A stretch of DNA of 9,000 nucleotides from DASYRM01 sp036004405 (GTDB lineage: Bacteria; Acidobacteriota; Vicinamibacteria; Vicinamibacterales; UBA2999): NCBI GenBank assembly GCA_036004405.1, contig DASYRM010000214.1, positions 1-9,000 on the forward strand, given 5' to 3'. Both the position numbers and the translations under genes were made by a program. Below are positions 1 through 6,211 of the stretch, piece by piece. Under the pieces are notes generated by a model that had not been told where the DNA came from, made no database searches, and worked only from the letters and a program-made list of their open reading frames with translations. The first letter of the stretch is position 1. Each line of letters begins with the position of its first letter.

Positions 1-723
1 CGCCGTACCGAGAAAGGATGCGAACCGGGTAGACTGCGGCGGCGTCTTCGTCACTCGCTCGCGCACGCAGACGTGGGTGGACAAGTCAGGGGGGCAAGGT
101 TTTGAAAAGCCGGGGTCCCTTCCTTCTGAAAACCGACACCCCAGCAACATCCGCCGCGTCATGAGAAACCCCGCCGGCTCGATGGCGTAGGTCGCCAGTC
201 TGGGGCCCAGCGTCAGCGTGCGGACGCGGCTGCGCGACACGAGCCGAGTCCGGTTGCCGTCAGCGTAGAGCCCGAACTGCCACACCCAATCGAAGCCTCC
301 CAGATTCCGCATGTCCAGCACCAGCGCGCGAGGGGCATCCATAACGGCCACTGGCCAGCTCGGTCCACGCCCCAGTGGGATCTCGTCGCCCACGGCCAAG
401 TGTTGAAACTCCGGCAGAATCCGCGTGGCGCTCGGGCGATCCAGATAGCCGAACAGCCGATCGAGCCAGTCGTAGCTGTAGAGACCGCCACGCTGATAGC
501 CGATCTGCAGCAGCCACGGCCACACCGCCTCCGGAGGTGCGTCGATGCTGACGGCCGTGGTACCCGAATATGTCGGATGGGCCAGAAACCCGTCGCCCGG
601 CATCTCACGCGCGAGGTCTTCAGAAGTCGCGCCCCATGCACTCATCCAGCGCCGCATCGGGAACCAATACAGCACTGCCACGATCAGAATCACGAGAAGC
701 ATCGGAGCCATGCGAAGGTTCAC
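1..723 (-). CDS. Membrane-anchored SRPBCC-fold protein, 3' end cut by window
   Basis: Reading the minus strand from 723 gives 241 codons with no stop before the window edge, so the gene is partial. Residues about 5-20 (MAPMLLVILIVAVLYW) form one membrane helix. Residues about 55-195 resemble the SRPBCC (polyketide cyclase/START-like) fold: the opening VSIDAPPEAVWPWLLQIGYQ, then RGGLYSYDWLDRLFG, a VGDEIPLG segment, and a closing EPAGFLMTRRMLLG helix. Such proteins bind hydrophobic ligands, but the ligand here is unknown. I chose the GTG at 723 because AGGA at 733-730 lies 6 bases upstream; the ATG at 711 would be 18 bases away from it. After residue about 195 the protein turns Cys/Pro/Arg-rich and no longer looks like the family, whose members normally end close to this point, so the tail may be read-through of repeat-like DNA. 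It is divergent from the peptidase gene at 935. Confidence 0.8.
   Translation of the reverse strand, partial: MNLRMAPMLLVILIVAVLYWFPMRRWMSAWGATSEDLAREMPGDGFLAHPTYSGTTAVSIDAPPEAVWPWLLQIGYQRGGLYSYDWLDRLFGYLDRPSATRILPEFQHLAVGDEIPLGRGPSWPVAVMDAPRALVLDMRNLGGFDWVWQFGLYADGNRTRLVSRSRVRTLTLGPRLATYAIEPAGFLMTRRMLLGCRFSEGRDPGFSKPCPPDLSTHVCVRERVTKTPPQSTRFASFLGTA
100..142. repeat. Imperfect tandem pair of about 20-base units
   Basis: Two similar blocks, TTTTGAAAAGCCGGGGTCCC (100-119) and TTCTGAAAACCGACACCCC (124-142), lie about 24 bases apart. They sit exactly where the upstream SRPBCC reading frame stops resembling its family. They may be part of a dispersed intergenic repeat that replaced or followed the natural gene end. 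The similarity is seen directly; the repeat interpretation is inferred. Confidence 0.3.
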
Positions 724-855
724 TGCATTTCCTGCGCCGGGATTCGATACGGCTCGGGCCGCGACGGCGTCGACCGGTTGGTCAAGCGGCCTCTGATCGA
801 GCGCGGGAAACTCCGCCGGCCGCGCGAGAAATCGAGCACTTCGTGTCGAGTTGAC

Positions 856-905
856 GGGCCGCCTGACCTGTCCGCCGTAGCCTTGGCGAAGGCGGAAGGC
901 GGCCC
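856..905. repeat. Nested palindromic repeat (REP-like), copy A
   Basis: The outer arms are perfect complements: GGGCCGCCT (856-864) and AGGCGGCCC (897-905). A second palindrome is nested inside: TCCGCC (871-876) pairs with GGCGGA (891-896), and GCC (880-882) pairs with GGC (885-887). It is followed by CCACGACGG, which resembles the sequence after the palindrome at 2823-2866. It lies in the 211-base divergent gap between the SRPBCC and peptidase genes. On the minus strand one frame gives AFAKATADRSGG, which I recall from spurious ORFs of Acidobacteriota. No T-run follows, so a classical terminator is unlikely. Confidence 0.7.
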
Positions 906-934
906 CCACGACGGACGCACCGTAGAATCGAGCC

Positions 935-1819
935 GTGAGCCTGAGTGGTTCTCACGGGTTGTGGGCGCGTCTCAGCGCATTCGCGGCCCACGCGCAACGA
1001 CTCCTGGCGCCAGCCGCGAGCCGGCGACGGGAGTTGCGCGCGCGACCGTTGCCGCGGCCCTCGCGAGATCTGCTGATGCGGCAGTCGGCGCACTACCGCT
1101 CCCTGCCTCCAGACGTGCGCCAGGAGTTCAATCGCCAAGTGCAGGTCTTCCTGACGGACAAGCAGATCACACCGGTTGAGACCCGCCTCACCGCCGAGGC
1201 ACGGCTGCTGGTGGCCGCATCGGCCGTCACCCTCACCGCCGGCTGGCCAGGATACACGTGGGATCAGCTGCGCGAGGTGCTCGTCTACCCCGACCACTTC
1301 GATCGCGACTATCAGTTCGCCTCGACGCGAACCGCCGAGGGCGAGCCCGCGTCGGGACTGCACCCCGATCCCATCCTGACGGGTCAGGCGCACCCGTGGG
1401 GCGTGGTCATCCTGTCGCACCCGGCGCTGCAGGCGAGCTTCGCCGCCAGCGGCCGGCGCGGCAGTCACGTCGGCTTCCACGAGTTCGCGCATCTGCTGGA
1501 CCTGTCGCGCGCAAGCTTCGATGGAGTGCCGTCGTATCTCCGCGACGAAGGCGTCCGGCGGTGGACTGGCCTGATGGAACGCGAGCGCGATCGGCTGGAG
1601 CGCGGCGATTCGGTGCTCGATCCGTATGGGCTCTCGAGCCCGCCCGAGTTGTGGGCGGTGGCGGTGGAGGCGTTCTTCCAGGACCCGGTGGTGGTCGCCA
1701 CCGGACATCGCGACCTCTACGAGTTCCTGGCGTCGTACTTCAACCAGGACCCGGCCGCCTGGAGCGTCCGGGCAGCCTCACCGAATCCATCCGCGGGGTC
1801 AGCGGCGACTCACTCTTGA
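935..1819 (+). CDS. mtfA: MtfA-like zinc-dependent peptidase (M90 family)
   Basis: This is a 294-residue cytosolic metallopeptidase of the MtfA (Mlc titration factor A) family; E. coli MtfA has 265 residues. The zinc motif HEFAH is at residues 182-186 within GFHEFAHLLDL, matching the family pattern HExxHxLD. A downstream PELWAVAVEAFFQDP block (residues about 237-251) supplies the expected third zinc ligand, Glu238 or Glu245. The C-terminal FLASYFNQDPAAW also matches the family end, FYQQDP in E. coli. In E. coli the protein binds the glucose repressor Mlc and has aminopeptidase activity. No Mlc or PTS gene is nearby, so that role cannot be assumed here. The GTG at 935 is the first start after an in-frame stop at 923. 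No strong ribosome binding site is visible, so an internal start near residue 48 remains possible. A palindromic repeat follows the stop closely. Confidence 0.9.
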   Translation: MSLSGSHGLWARLSAFAAHAQRLLAPAASRRRELRARPLPRPSRDLLMRQSAHYRSLPPDVRQEFNRQVQVFLTDKQITPVETRLTAEARLLVAASAVTLTAGWPGYTWDQLREVLVYPDHFDRDYQFASTRTAEGEPASGLHPDPILTGQAHPWGVVILSHPALQASFAASGRRGSHVGFHEFAHLLDLSRASFDGVPSYLRDEGVRRWTGLMERERDRLERGDSVLDPYGLSSPPELWAVAVEAFFQDPVVVATGHRDLYEFLASYFNQDPAAWSVRAASPNPSAGSAATHS

Positions 1820-1828
1820 AAGCGCGCC

Positions 1829-1848
1829 GGCGGGTCTAAAGGCCCGCC
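1829..1848. repeat. Short palindromic repeat, copy B
   Basis: The block GGCGGGTCTAAAGGCCCGCC pairs GGCGGG with CCCGCC, extended by one G-T wobble around a two-base loop. It is followed by GCTACATCC. It lies 9 bases after the peptidase stop and about 30 bases before the TPR gene start. It is nearly identical to the palindrome at 2798-2817 (GGCGGGCCTAAAGGCCCGCC), with one base changed, which identifies a dispersed family. There is no T-run, so a rho-independent terminator is not supported. Confidence 0.7.
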
Positions 1849-1877
1849 GCTACATCCGAGCCAAGAGGAGACACGCC

Positions 1878-2765
1878 GTGAACGCCGTCAACTTCGTGGC
1901 CCGCCTCGCCGTACAAATCGCGATCGCTCTAGCCATGGTCGGCGCTGCGTTCGGGCAAACCACCGACGCCGAGACGAAGGCGATCCTGCAGCGGGCGCTC
2001 GCCTACCAGTTCCAGTTCAGGGTCGGCCAGATGGACGTCGTGCCGGAATACGTGGCGATGTTGGAAGAAGCGACGAAGGCCGATCCGGAGAACGCGGAGC
2101 TTTGGAACGCCATGGGCGTCGCCTACCTCGCCCAGGCGGCGCGCGCCATGATGCCGGGCGGCCGTCCCGCCGACGCGCTCCCCGCCATCCAGAAGGGGCC
2201 CGCGGCGCTCGAACGCGCCCTCCAGCTGAATCCGAAGCACGCCGAGGCGCTGGCCACTCACGGCGGCGTGCAGGCGTTCATGGGGCTGTATCAGCAGGGG
2301 CCGGCGGGTGCGGCGAAGGGCGTCGACCAGATGAACCGGGCGATCGAGCTCGCGCCCACCTCGCGGCGGGTGCGCCTGCAACGCGCCTTCTCGGGCATCA
2401 ATCTTCCCGACGCGCTCCGCAATCGCGCCAACGAAGCCGAAGATCTCGACTTCCTGATCGCGCTCGCCAACGGCACCCGCCCGGGCGACTACCTCCGCCT
2501 GATGCAAGGCGACCTCCATGCCGAGGGTGGCGCCAGCGATCTCGCCCGGGCTCGGCGCTCACTCCTTGCGAGTGGAGTTCGAGGATGGCTCGCATCAGGA
2601 GATCGATTTCACACCGGTGCTCACTGGCGAGTTGTACGGCCCACTCCGAGATCCGGAGTTCCTCGCTCAAGTTCGAATCGATGCCGAGGCTCACACGCTC
2701 GTGTGGCCGAACGGCGCCGACTTCGATCCCGCAACCCTCCACGACTGGCCTCTGGTGGTCGATGA
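1878..2765 (+). CDS. Secreted TPR-repeat protein with aberrant C-terminus
   Basis: The reading frame encodes 295 residues. The GTG at 1878 is chosen because AGAGGAG (1864-1870) sits 7 bases upstream and because it opens a clean signal peptide, residues about 1-26, with hydrophobic core AVQIAIALAMVGAAFG before QTTDAE. This implies periplasmic location. TPR-like helices follow at about residues 58-87 (LEEATKADPENAELWNAMGV), 108-140 (LERALQLNPKHAEALATHGG) and 148-176 (MNRAIELAPTSRRVRLQRAF). Such repeats usually mediate protein contacts; the partner is unknown. From residue 214 it overlaps the DUF2442 gene in another frame. From about residue 228 the sequence becomes Arg/Ser/Pro-rich and looks like a shadow of that gene. 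The authentic C-terminus therefore seems lost by deletion or frameshift. Confidence 0.8.
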   Translation: MNAVNFVARLAVQIAIALAMVGAAFGQTTDAETKAILQRALAYQFQFRVGQMDVVPEYVAMLEEATKADPENAELWNAMGVAYLAQAARAMMPGGRPADALPAIQKGPAALERALQLNPKHAEALATHGGVQAFMGLYQQGPAGAAKGVDQMNRAIELAPTSRRVRLQRAFSGINLPDALRNRANEAEDLDFLIALANGTRPGDYLRLMQGDLHAEGGASDLARARRSLLASGVRGWLASGDRFHTGAHWRVVRPTPRSGVPRSSSNRCRGSHARVAERRRLRSRNPPRLASGGR

Positions 2766-2808
2766 ACTCCGCGCGCGCGCGCGCCAGTGGAGTTCTGGGC
2801 GGGCCTAA
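2518..2808 (+). CDS. DUF2442 domain protein
   Basis: This 96-residue protein carries nearly the whole DUF2442 domain: SLRVEFEDGSHQEIDF, then GELYGPLRDPEFLAQVRID, then the hallmark HTLVWPNGADFDPATLHDWP. The function is unknown. In many genomes DUF2442 sits next to a DUF4160 gene, which is often taken to suggest a toxin-antitoxin-like or regulatory pair; no DUF4160 gene is visible here. The ATG at 2518 has AAGG 8 bases upstream. It lies inside the TPR gene in a different frame, overlapping it by 248 bases, which is far more than usual for bacteria. The first 13 residues could be native or derived from TPR DNA joined by a deletion. The tail passes through an alternating GC run and the stop TAA lies inside a palindromic repeat. 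Confidence 0.8.
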   Translation: MPRVAPAISPGLGAHSLRVEFEDGSHQEIDFTPVLTGELYGPLRDPEFLAQVRIDAEAHTLVWPNGADFDPATLHDWPLVVDELRARARQWSSGRA

Positions 2809-2866
2809 AGGCCCGCCTCTACGGGCCGCCTGAAGGCGGCCCCACGACAGCAGGCGGCCCCACGAC
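2798..2866. repeat. Composite palindromic repeat, copy C, with tandem unit
   Basis: Two perfect palindromes lie side by side: GGCGGGCCT-AA-AGGCCCGCC (2798-2817) and GGGCCGCCT-GA-AGGCGGCCC (2823-2842). The second arm continues as AGGCGGCCCCACGAC (2834-2848), which is repeated exactly at 2852-2866. The first palindrome matches copy B at 1829; the second has the same outer arms as copy A at 856-905. This copy therefore links the other two as one family. The stop codon of the DUF2442 gene (2806-2808) is in the first palindrome. No T-run follows. Confidence 0.8.
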
Positions 2867-2903
2867 GGTGCGCGTGAACACCGCGCAGGAGTCTGCGTAT
2901 CTG

Positions 2904-3884
2904 ATGAGCATGAAAGCGGTCGTCTTCTCCAGGTTCGGCGGGCCCGAGATGCTGCAGCTCACGGACGTCGACACGCCGGCGCCGGGCCCGAACGAGATTC
3001 TGGTCAAAGTGCACGCGGCCGCCCTCAACCCGGTGGACTGGCACTTCGTGCGTGGCGCCCCCTTCCCGATGCGGTTGATGCTGGGCGGCCTGCGGGGCCC
3101 GAAGCGCCCGCGAGGGGTCGGCTGCGACTTCTCCGGGACGATTGCCGCCCTCGGAAGCAGCGTCACGGGTTTCACGGTGGGCGAACCGGTGTTTGGATAC
3201 TGCGAGTTAGGCTCGCTGGCCGAGTACCTGACGGTCCCGGCCGAGAGAGTGGCGCACAAGCCGGAGCGCCTCACGTTCGAACAGGCGGCCGCCGTCCCAC
3301 TGGCGGGGCTCACAGCGCTGCAGGCGCTGCGCGACAAAGCGCATGTCAACACGGGCCAGAACGTTCTGATCGTCGGCGCGGCAGGCGGCATCGGCTCCTT
3401 CGCGGTCCAGATCGCGAAGGCGCTCGGCGCACACGTCACGGGCGTGCAGAGCACAGGGGCGCTCGACCTCGTGCGCTCGATCGGGGCCGATCGCGTGATC
3501 GACTACACGAAGGAGGACTTCACGACCGGCGACGCGCGCTACGACGTGGTCTTCGACAACGTCTGCAACCGGACGCTCTCAGACGTCCGACGCGTGGTGA
3601 AGCCGGGCGGCACGATCGTCCCGAACGGCGGAGGCAGCCCGGAAAAGGGCATCAGCATGCTCGGCCTGCTTCGAACGCTGGCCATCCGCCCGTTCATCGG
3701 TCACAAAATCGCATTCTTCGTGATGAACCCGAATCGCGCTGATCTGCACGTGCTGGCCGACATGATCCAGGCGGGGACGGTCACCCCTGTGATCGACACG
3801 GTCTACCCGCTGGCCGCGCTTGCCGAGGCGTTCCGCCACCTGGAGGGCGGCCACGCCCACGGCAAGATTGTGGTGACGATCTAG
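2904..3884 (+). CDS. Zinc-free MDR oxidoreductase (quinone oxidoreductase-like)
   Basis: This 326-residue protein is a medium-chain dehydrogenase/reductase of the zeta-crystallin/quinone reductase type. The N-terminal MKAVVFSRFGGPEMLQL and VKVHAAALNPVDW are characteristic GroES-like domain segments (residues about 1-125). The Rossmann nucleotide site is GAAGGIGSFAVQIAKALGA at residues 158-176, typical of NADPH use. A later DYTKEDF and the C-terminal AFRHLEGGHAHGKIVVTI also fit. The cysteine and histidine zinc ligands of true alcohol dehydrogenases are absent. It probably reduces quinones, enones or similar carbonyls in the cytosol, but the substrate cannot be named. I chose the ATG at 2904, with AGGAG at 2887-2891 (12-base spacing); an ATG at 2910 is an alternative. 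Its stop overlaps the convergent VOC gene. Confidence 0.9.
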   Translation: MSMKAVVFSRFGGPEMLQLTDVDTPAPGPNEILVKVHAAALNPVDWHFVRGAPFPMRLMLGGLRGPKRPRGVGCDFSGTIAALGSSVTGFTVGEPVFGYCELGSLAEYLTVPAERVAHKPERLTFEQAAAVPLAGLTALQALRDKAHVNTGQNVLIVGAAGGIGSFAVQIAKALGAHVTGVQSTGALDLVRSIGADRVIDYTKEDFTTGDARYDVVFDNVCNRTLSDVRRVVKPGGTIVPNGGGSPEKGISMLGLLRTLAIRPFIGHKIAFFVMNPNRADLHVLADMIQAGTVTPVIDTVYPLAALAEAFRHLEGGHAHGKIVVTI

Positions 3885-4378
3885 CGTCTTGCTCCCGCGG
3901 TCTCGCCTCGCCGCGCGGCCTCGATGGTCGCGATGTCGATCTTCTTCATCGGCATCATCGCATCGAAGGCACGCTTGGCCTCCTCGCCACCCGCCGCAAG
4001 CGCGTCGGTCAACACGCGCGGCGTAATCTGCCAGGACAGCCCCCAGCGGTCCTTGCACCACCCGCACTGACTCTCCTGCCCGCCATTACCAACGATCGCG
4101 TTCCAGTAGCGGTCGGTCTCTTCCTGGTTTTCCGTTGCAATCTGGAAAGAGAACGCCTCGCTGTGCTTGAACTCCGGACCGCCGTTGAGACCGACGCACG
4201 GAATGCCCAGAACCGTGAACTCCACCAGCAGCTCATCACCCTTCTTGCCGCTGGGGTAGTCGCTGGGCGCCTTGTGAACAGCGGTCACTTTGCTATTGGG
4301 AAACGTGGCGGCGTAGAAGCGCGCCGCCTCATGCGCGTCCTTGTTGAACCAGAGACAAATCATGTTCTTGGGCTTCAT
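3881..4378 (-). CDS. PhnB-type VOC superfamily protein
   Basis: This 165-residue cytosolic protein belongs to the VOC (glyoxalase/bleomycin resistance) superfamily, in the PhnB/3-demethylubiquinone methyltransferase-like branch. Family blocks are CLWFNKDAHEAARFYAATFP at residues about 8-27, FTVLGIPCVGLNGGPEFKHS at about 54-73, and the closing DRWGLSWQITPRVL near residues 110-123. Many homologues are named 3-demethylubiquinone-9 3-methyltransferase by annotation transfer; methyltransferase activity is not shown by the sequence. Substrate and metal use are unknown. AAGGAG at 4393-4388 lies 9 bases before the ATG. Its stop codon shares the bases CTAG with the stop of the convergent oxidoreductase, a 4-base overlap. 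Confidence 0.88.
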   Translation of the reverse strand: MKPKNMICLWFNKDAHEAARFYAATFPNSKVTAVHKAPSDYPSGKKGDELLVEFTVLGIPCVGLNGGPEFKHSEAFSFQIATENQEETDRYWNAIVGNGGQESQCGWCKDRWGLSWQITPRVLTDALAAGGEEAKRAFDAMMPMKKIDIATIEAARRGETAGARR

Positions 4379-4456
4379 GCTCGTGTGCTCCTTGTGCCGC
4401 GGGGAAGTTGCCGGGTTCGGCTAGCGGCCACTGGTGCAAGTCCTCGGCCGATTTCA

Positions 4457-4534
4457 CTACATCTCGGCCATGCCTCGGTCGTCGTCGCCCATCGATAGGG
4501 TGGCGTAACGCGTCAAGAACTGCTCAACCGTCAT
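4457..4534 (-). pseudogene. Possible NTF2/SnoaL-like gene remnant
   Basis: A 25-codon minus-strand frame begins with MTVEQFLTRYATLSMGDDD and ends GMAEM before a stop. This resembles, from memory, the first helix of NTF2/SnoaL-like proteins, where the next residues would be YAPSF. The following bases (TAG TGA) do not continue the match in any frame I could read. It could be a gene start left by a deletion, upstream of and co-oriented with the VOC gene, or a chance small ORF. No clear ribosome binding site is visible. Low certainty. Confidence 0.3.
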
Positions 4535-4606
4535 GTCGTCATTCTAGACACGGGTCGCGGCCGTGCTGGCGCCCACGCCGTCATCAATGCTGAGCCGGGC
4601 GCGGCG

Positions 4607-4612
4607 CATAAT
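4607..4612 (+). promoter_or_regulatory. Candidate -10 element for leaderless hydrolase mRNA
   Basis: CATAAT (4607-4612) matches five of six bases of the -10 consensus TATAAT. Transcription would start about 7 bases downstream, at the ATG at 4620 or one base before it. No Shine-Dalgarno sequence is visible in the bases before that ATG. A good -35 is not evident. The combination suggests a leaderless transcript; this is inferred only. Confidence 0.4.
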
Positions 4613-4619
4613 CGACATC

Positions 4620-5450
4620 ATGAGCACGATCACCACGAACGACGGGACGACGATCTTCTACAAGGACTGGGGCTCGAGCAGCGCGCAGCCGATCGTGTTC
4701 CACCATGGGTGGCCGCTGAGCGGCGACGATTGGGACGCCCAGATGCTGTACTTCATGGACAAGGGGTATCGCGTCATTGCCCACGACCGCCGCGGCCACG
4801 GACGATCGAGCCAGGTGAGCGATGGTCACGACATGGACCACTACGCTGCCGACGTCGCCGCCGTGGTGTCGCATCTCGATCTACGCAACGCGATTCACGT
4901 GGGCCACTCGACCGGGGGCGGCGAGGCGCTGCACTATGCCGCGCGACACGGCGACGGCCGCGTCGCCAAGCTGGTGCTGATCGGCGCGGTCCCACCGATC
5001 ATGCTGAAGACGCCCGCCAATCCGGGCGGCCTGCCGATCGAGGTGTTCGACGGTTTCCGGCAACAATTGGCGGCGAATCGCGCGCAGTTCTACCGCGATG
5101 TCGCAAGCGGCCCCTTCTACGGCTACAACCGCCCGGGCGCGAAGGTGTCGCAAGCTGTCGTCGACAACTGGTGGCGGCAGGGCATGATTGGCGGCGCCAA
5201 GGCGCACTACGACGGCATCAAGGCGTTCTCGGAAACGGACTTCACCGACGATCTCAAATCGATTCAGGTGCCGACGCTCGTCATGCACGGCGATGACGAC
5301 CAGATCGTGCCGATCGCCGATTCCGCGCTGCTTTCGGCCAAGCTGCTGACGAACGGCACGCTCAAGGTGTACGAGAAGTTGTCGCACGGCATGTGCACCA
5401 CGCACGCCCACCTCCTCAACCCGGATCTACTGGCGTTTTTCAGGAGTTGA
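4620..5450 (+). CDS. Alpha/beta hydrolase, cofactor-free haloperoxidase/esterase type
   Basis: This 276-residue alpha/beta-hydrolase resembles the cofactor-free chloro/bromoperoxidases (perhydrolase/arylesterase-like), which are typically about 275 residues. Ser97 is in the nucleophile elbow GHSTGGG, Asp227 in MHGDDDQIVP and His256 in KLSHGM. This spacing is offset by one from the Ser98-Asp228-His257 triad of Streptomyces bromoperoxidase A2. The oxyanion region FHHGWPLSGDDWDAQM (residues 27-42) and HDRRGHGRS (55-63) are family hallmarks. The natural role is probably ester or lactone hydrolysis; peroxide-dependent halogenation is generally a side activity. No signal peptide is present. The ATG at 4620 is preferred over the upstream GTG at 4563, because the family begins with an MSTITTNDGTTIFYKDWG-like segment. 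The Bax inhibitor-1 gene follows 36 bases later and may share its transcript. Confidence 0.9.
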   Translation: MSTITTNDGTTIFYKDWGSSSAQPIVFHHGWPLSGDDWDAQMLYFMDKGYRVIAHDRRGHGRSSQVSDGHDMDHYAADVAAVVSHLDLRNAIHVGHSTGGGEALHYAARHGDGRVAKLVLIGAVPPIMLKTPANPGGLPIEVFDGFRQQLAANRAQFYRDVASGPFYGYNRPGAKVSQAVVDNWWRQGMIGGAKAHYDGIKAFSETDFTDDLKSIQVPTLVMHGDDDQIVPIADSALLSAKLLTNGTLKVYEKLSHGMCTTHAHLLNPDLLAFFRS

Positions 5451-5470
5451 GCGACTCTGCTACGCTCGAC
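5446..5470. repeat. Small inverted repeat between hydrolase and Bax inhibitor-1 genes
   Basis: GTTGAGCG (5446-5453) and CGCTCGAC (5463-5470) are inverted with one wobble pair and a 9-base loop. The left arm contains the hydrolase stop codon. There is no T-run, so it is not a standard terminator. It could be a weak attenuator or chance. The 36-base gap is otherwise featureless apart from AAGGAG at 5475-5480. Confidence 0.3.
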
Positions 5471-5486
5471 GTACAAGGAGCGTGCA

Positions 5487-6209
5487 ATGCCTCAGTATCC
5501 AGTGACCCCGGACGCCGTCCTCACCACACCGTACGCCGCCGAAGAACGCGTCACCAGCTTTCTCCGTTCGGTCTACGGCTGGATGTGCGCCGGGCTCGCG
5601 ATTACCGCGCTGGTCGCGTGGTACGTCGCCTCGTCGCCGTCGCTGGTGACGACGCTCGTGCGCACGCCGTTCCTGGCCCTCGGGCTGATGGTGGTGCAGT
5701 TCGGGCTCGTCGCCGTGCTGTCCTTGCGCGTGCAGCGGATGGCCGCATCAACTGCAGCGGCTCTGTTCATGGCGTACTCGGCGCTGACGGGCGTGACGAT
5801 GTCGTTCGTCCTGCTCGCGTACACGCGTGAATCGGTGGCGTCCACCTTCGTGGTGGCGGCGGCCACGTTTGGCGCGATGGCGCTCTACGGCACGGTGACC
5901 AAGCGCAGCCTGGCCGGCTGGGGGCAGTTTCTGTTCATGGGGCTGATCGGCGTGGTCATCGCCTCAGTGGTCGGCATGTTCTGGCAGAGCGATGGGCTGC
6001 AGTTCATCCTCGGATTCTGCGGCGTCATCGTGTTCACGGGCCTCGCCGCCTACGACGCCCAGCGCCTGAAGGCGATGGCTCTCGCGATCCCCAGTGCCAG
6101 CGGCAGCGGCACCAGCAGCTACTCCGTCGTCGGCGCGCTGACGCTGTACCTCGACTTCATCAATCTCTTCCTGATGCTGCTGCGCTTCCTGGGGGACCGT
6201 CGGCGCTGA
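5487..6209 (+). CDS. Bax inhibitor-1/YccA family membrane protein
   Basis: This 240-residue integral membrane protein belongs to the Bax inhibitor-1 (TMBIM/YccA/YbhL/YetJ) family. Hydrophobic segments run from about residue 30 to 235, consistent with six to seven helices. The family signature is clear at the end: FTGLAAYDAQRLK followed by GALTLYLDFINLFLMLLRFLG. Asp190 and Asp223 lie where the pH-sensing di-aspartate pair of Bacillus YetJ (Asp171 and Asp195) is expected; in YetJ this pair gates a calcium leak. Bacterial members are linked to membrane stress and ion homeostasis, but a specific role here is unproven. AAGGAG at 5475-5480 lies 6 bases before the ATG, a strong ribosome binding site. 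It ends 2 bases from the stop of the convergent transporter gene. Confidence 0.93.
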   Translation: MPQYPVTPDAVLTTPYAAEERVTSFLRSVYGWMCAGLAITALVAWYVASSPSLVTTLVRTPFLALGLMVVQFGLVAVLSLRVQRMAASTAAALFMAYSALTGVTMSFVLLAYTRESVASTFVVAAATFGAMALYGTVTKRSLAGWGQFLFMGLIGVVIASVVGMFWQSDGLQFILGFCGVIVFTGLAAYDAQRLKAMALAIPSASGSGTSSYSVVGALTLYLDFINLFLMLLRFLGDRRR

Positions 6210-6211
6210 GG

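Noticed and set aside
400..1179. Plus-strand open frame (259 codons) across the left intergenic region
   Set aside because: It runs antisense to the SRPBCC gene and out of frame with the peptidase, and its composition is low in hydrophobic residues. It spans the palindromic repeat.
782..1708. Long minus-strand open frame (308 codons) opposite the peptidase gene
   Set aside because: It is antisense to a gene with clear MtfA motifs, is rich in Arg/His/Gln with no recognisable domain, and is the usual by-product of GC-rich codon use.
1829..1848. GC hairpins as rho-independent terminators
   Set aside because: Neither this hairpin nor those at 856-905 and 2798-2842 is followed by a T-run on either strand, and related copies also occur away from gene ends.
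2518..2808. DUF2442 as half of an intact toxin-antitoxin module
   Set aside because: No DUF4160 or other small partner gene is present on either side; the neighbours are the TPR gene and the oxidoreductase.
2102..2833. Plus-strand 243-codon frame over the TPR gene
   Set aside because: Arg-rich shadow frame. The TPR frame has a signal peptide, repeats and a ribosome binding site; this one has none.
2798..2866. CRISPR-like tandem repeat
   Set aside because: The 15-base unit occurs only twice with a 3-base spacer, which does not fit a repeat-spacer array.
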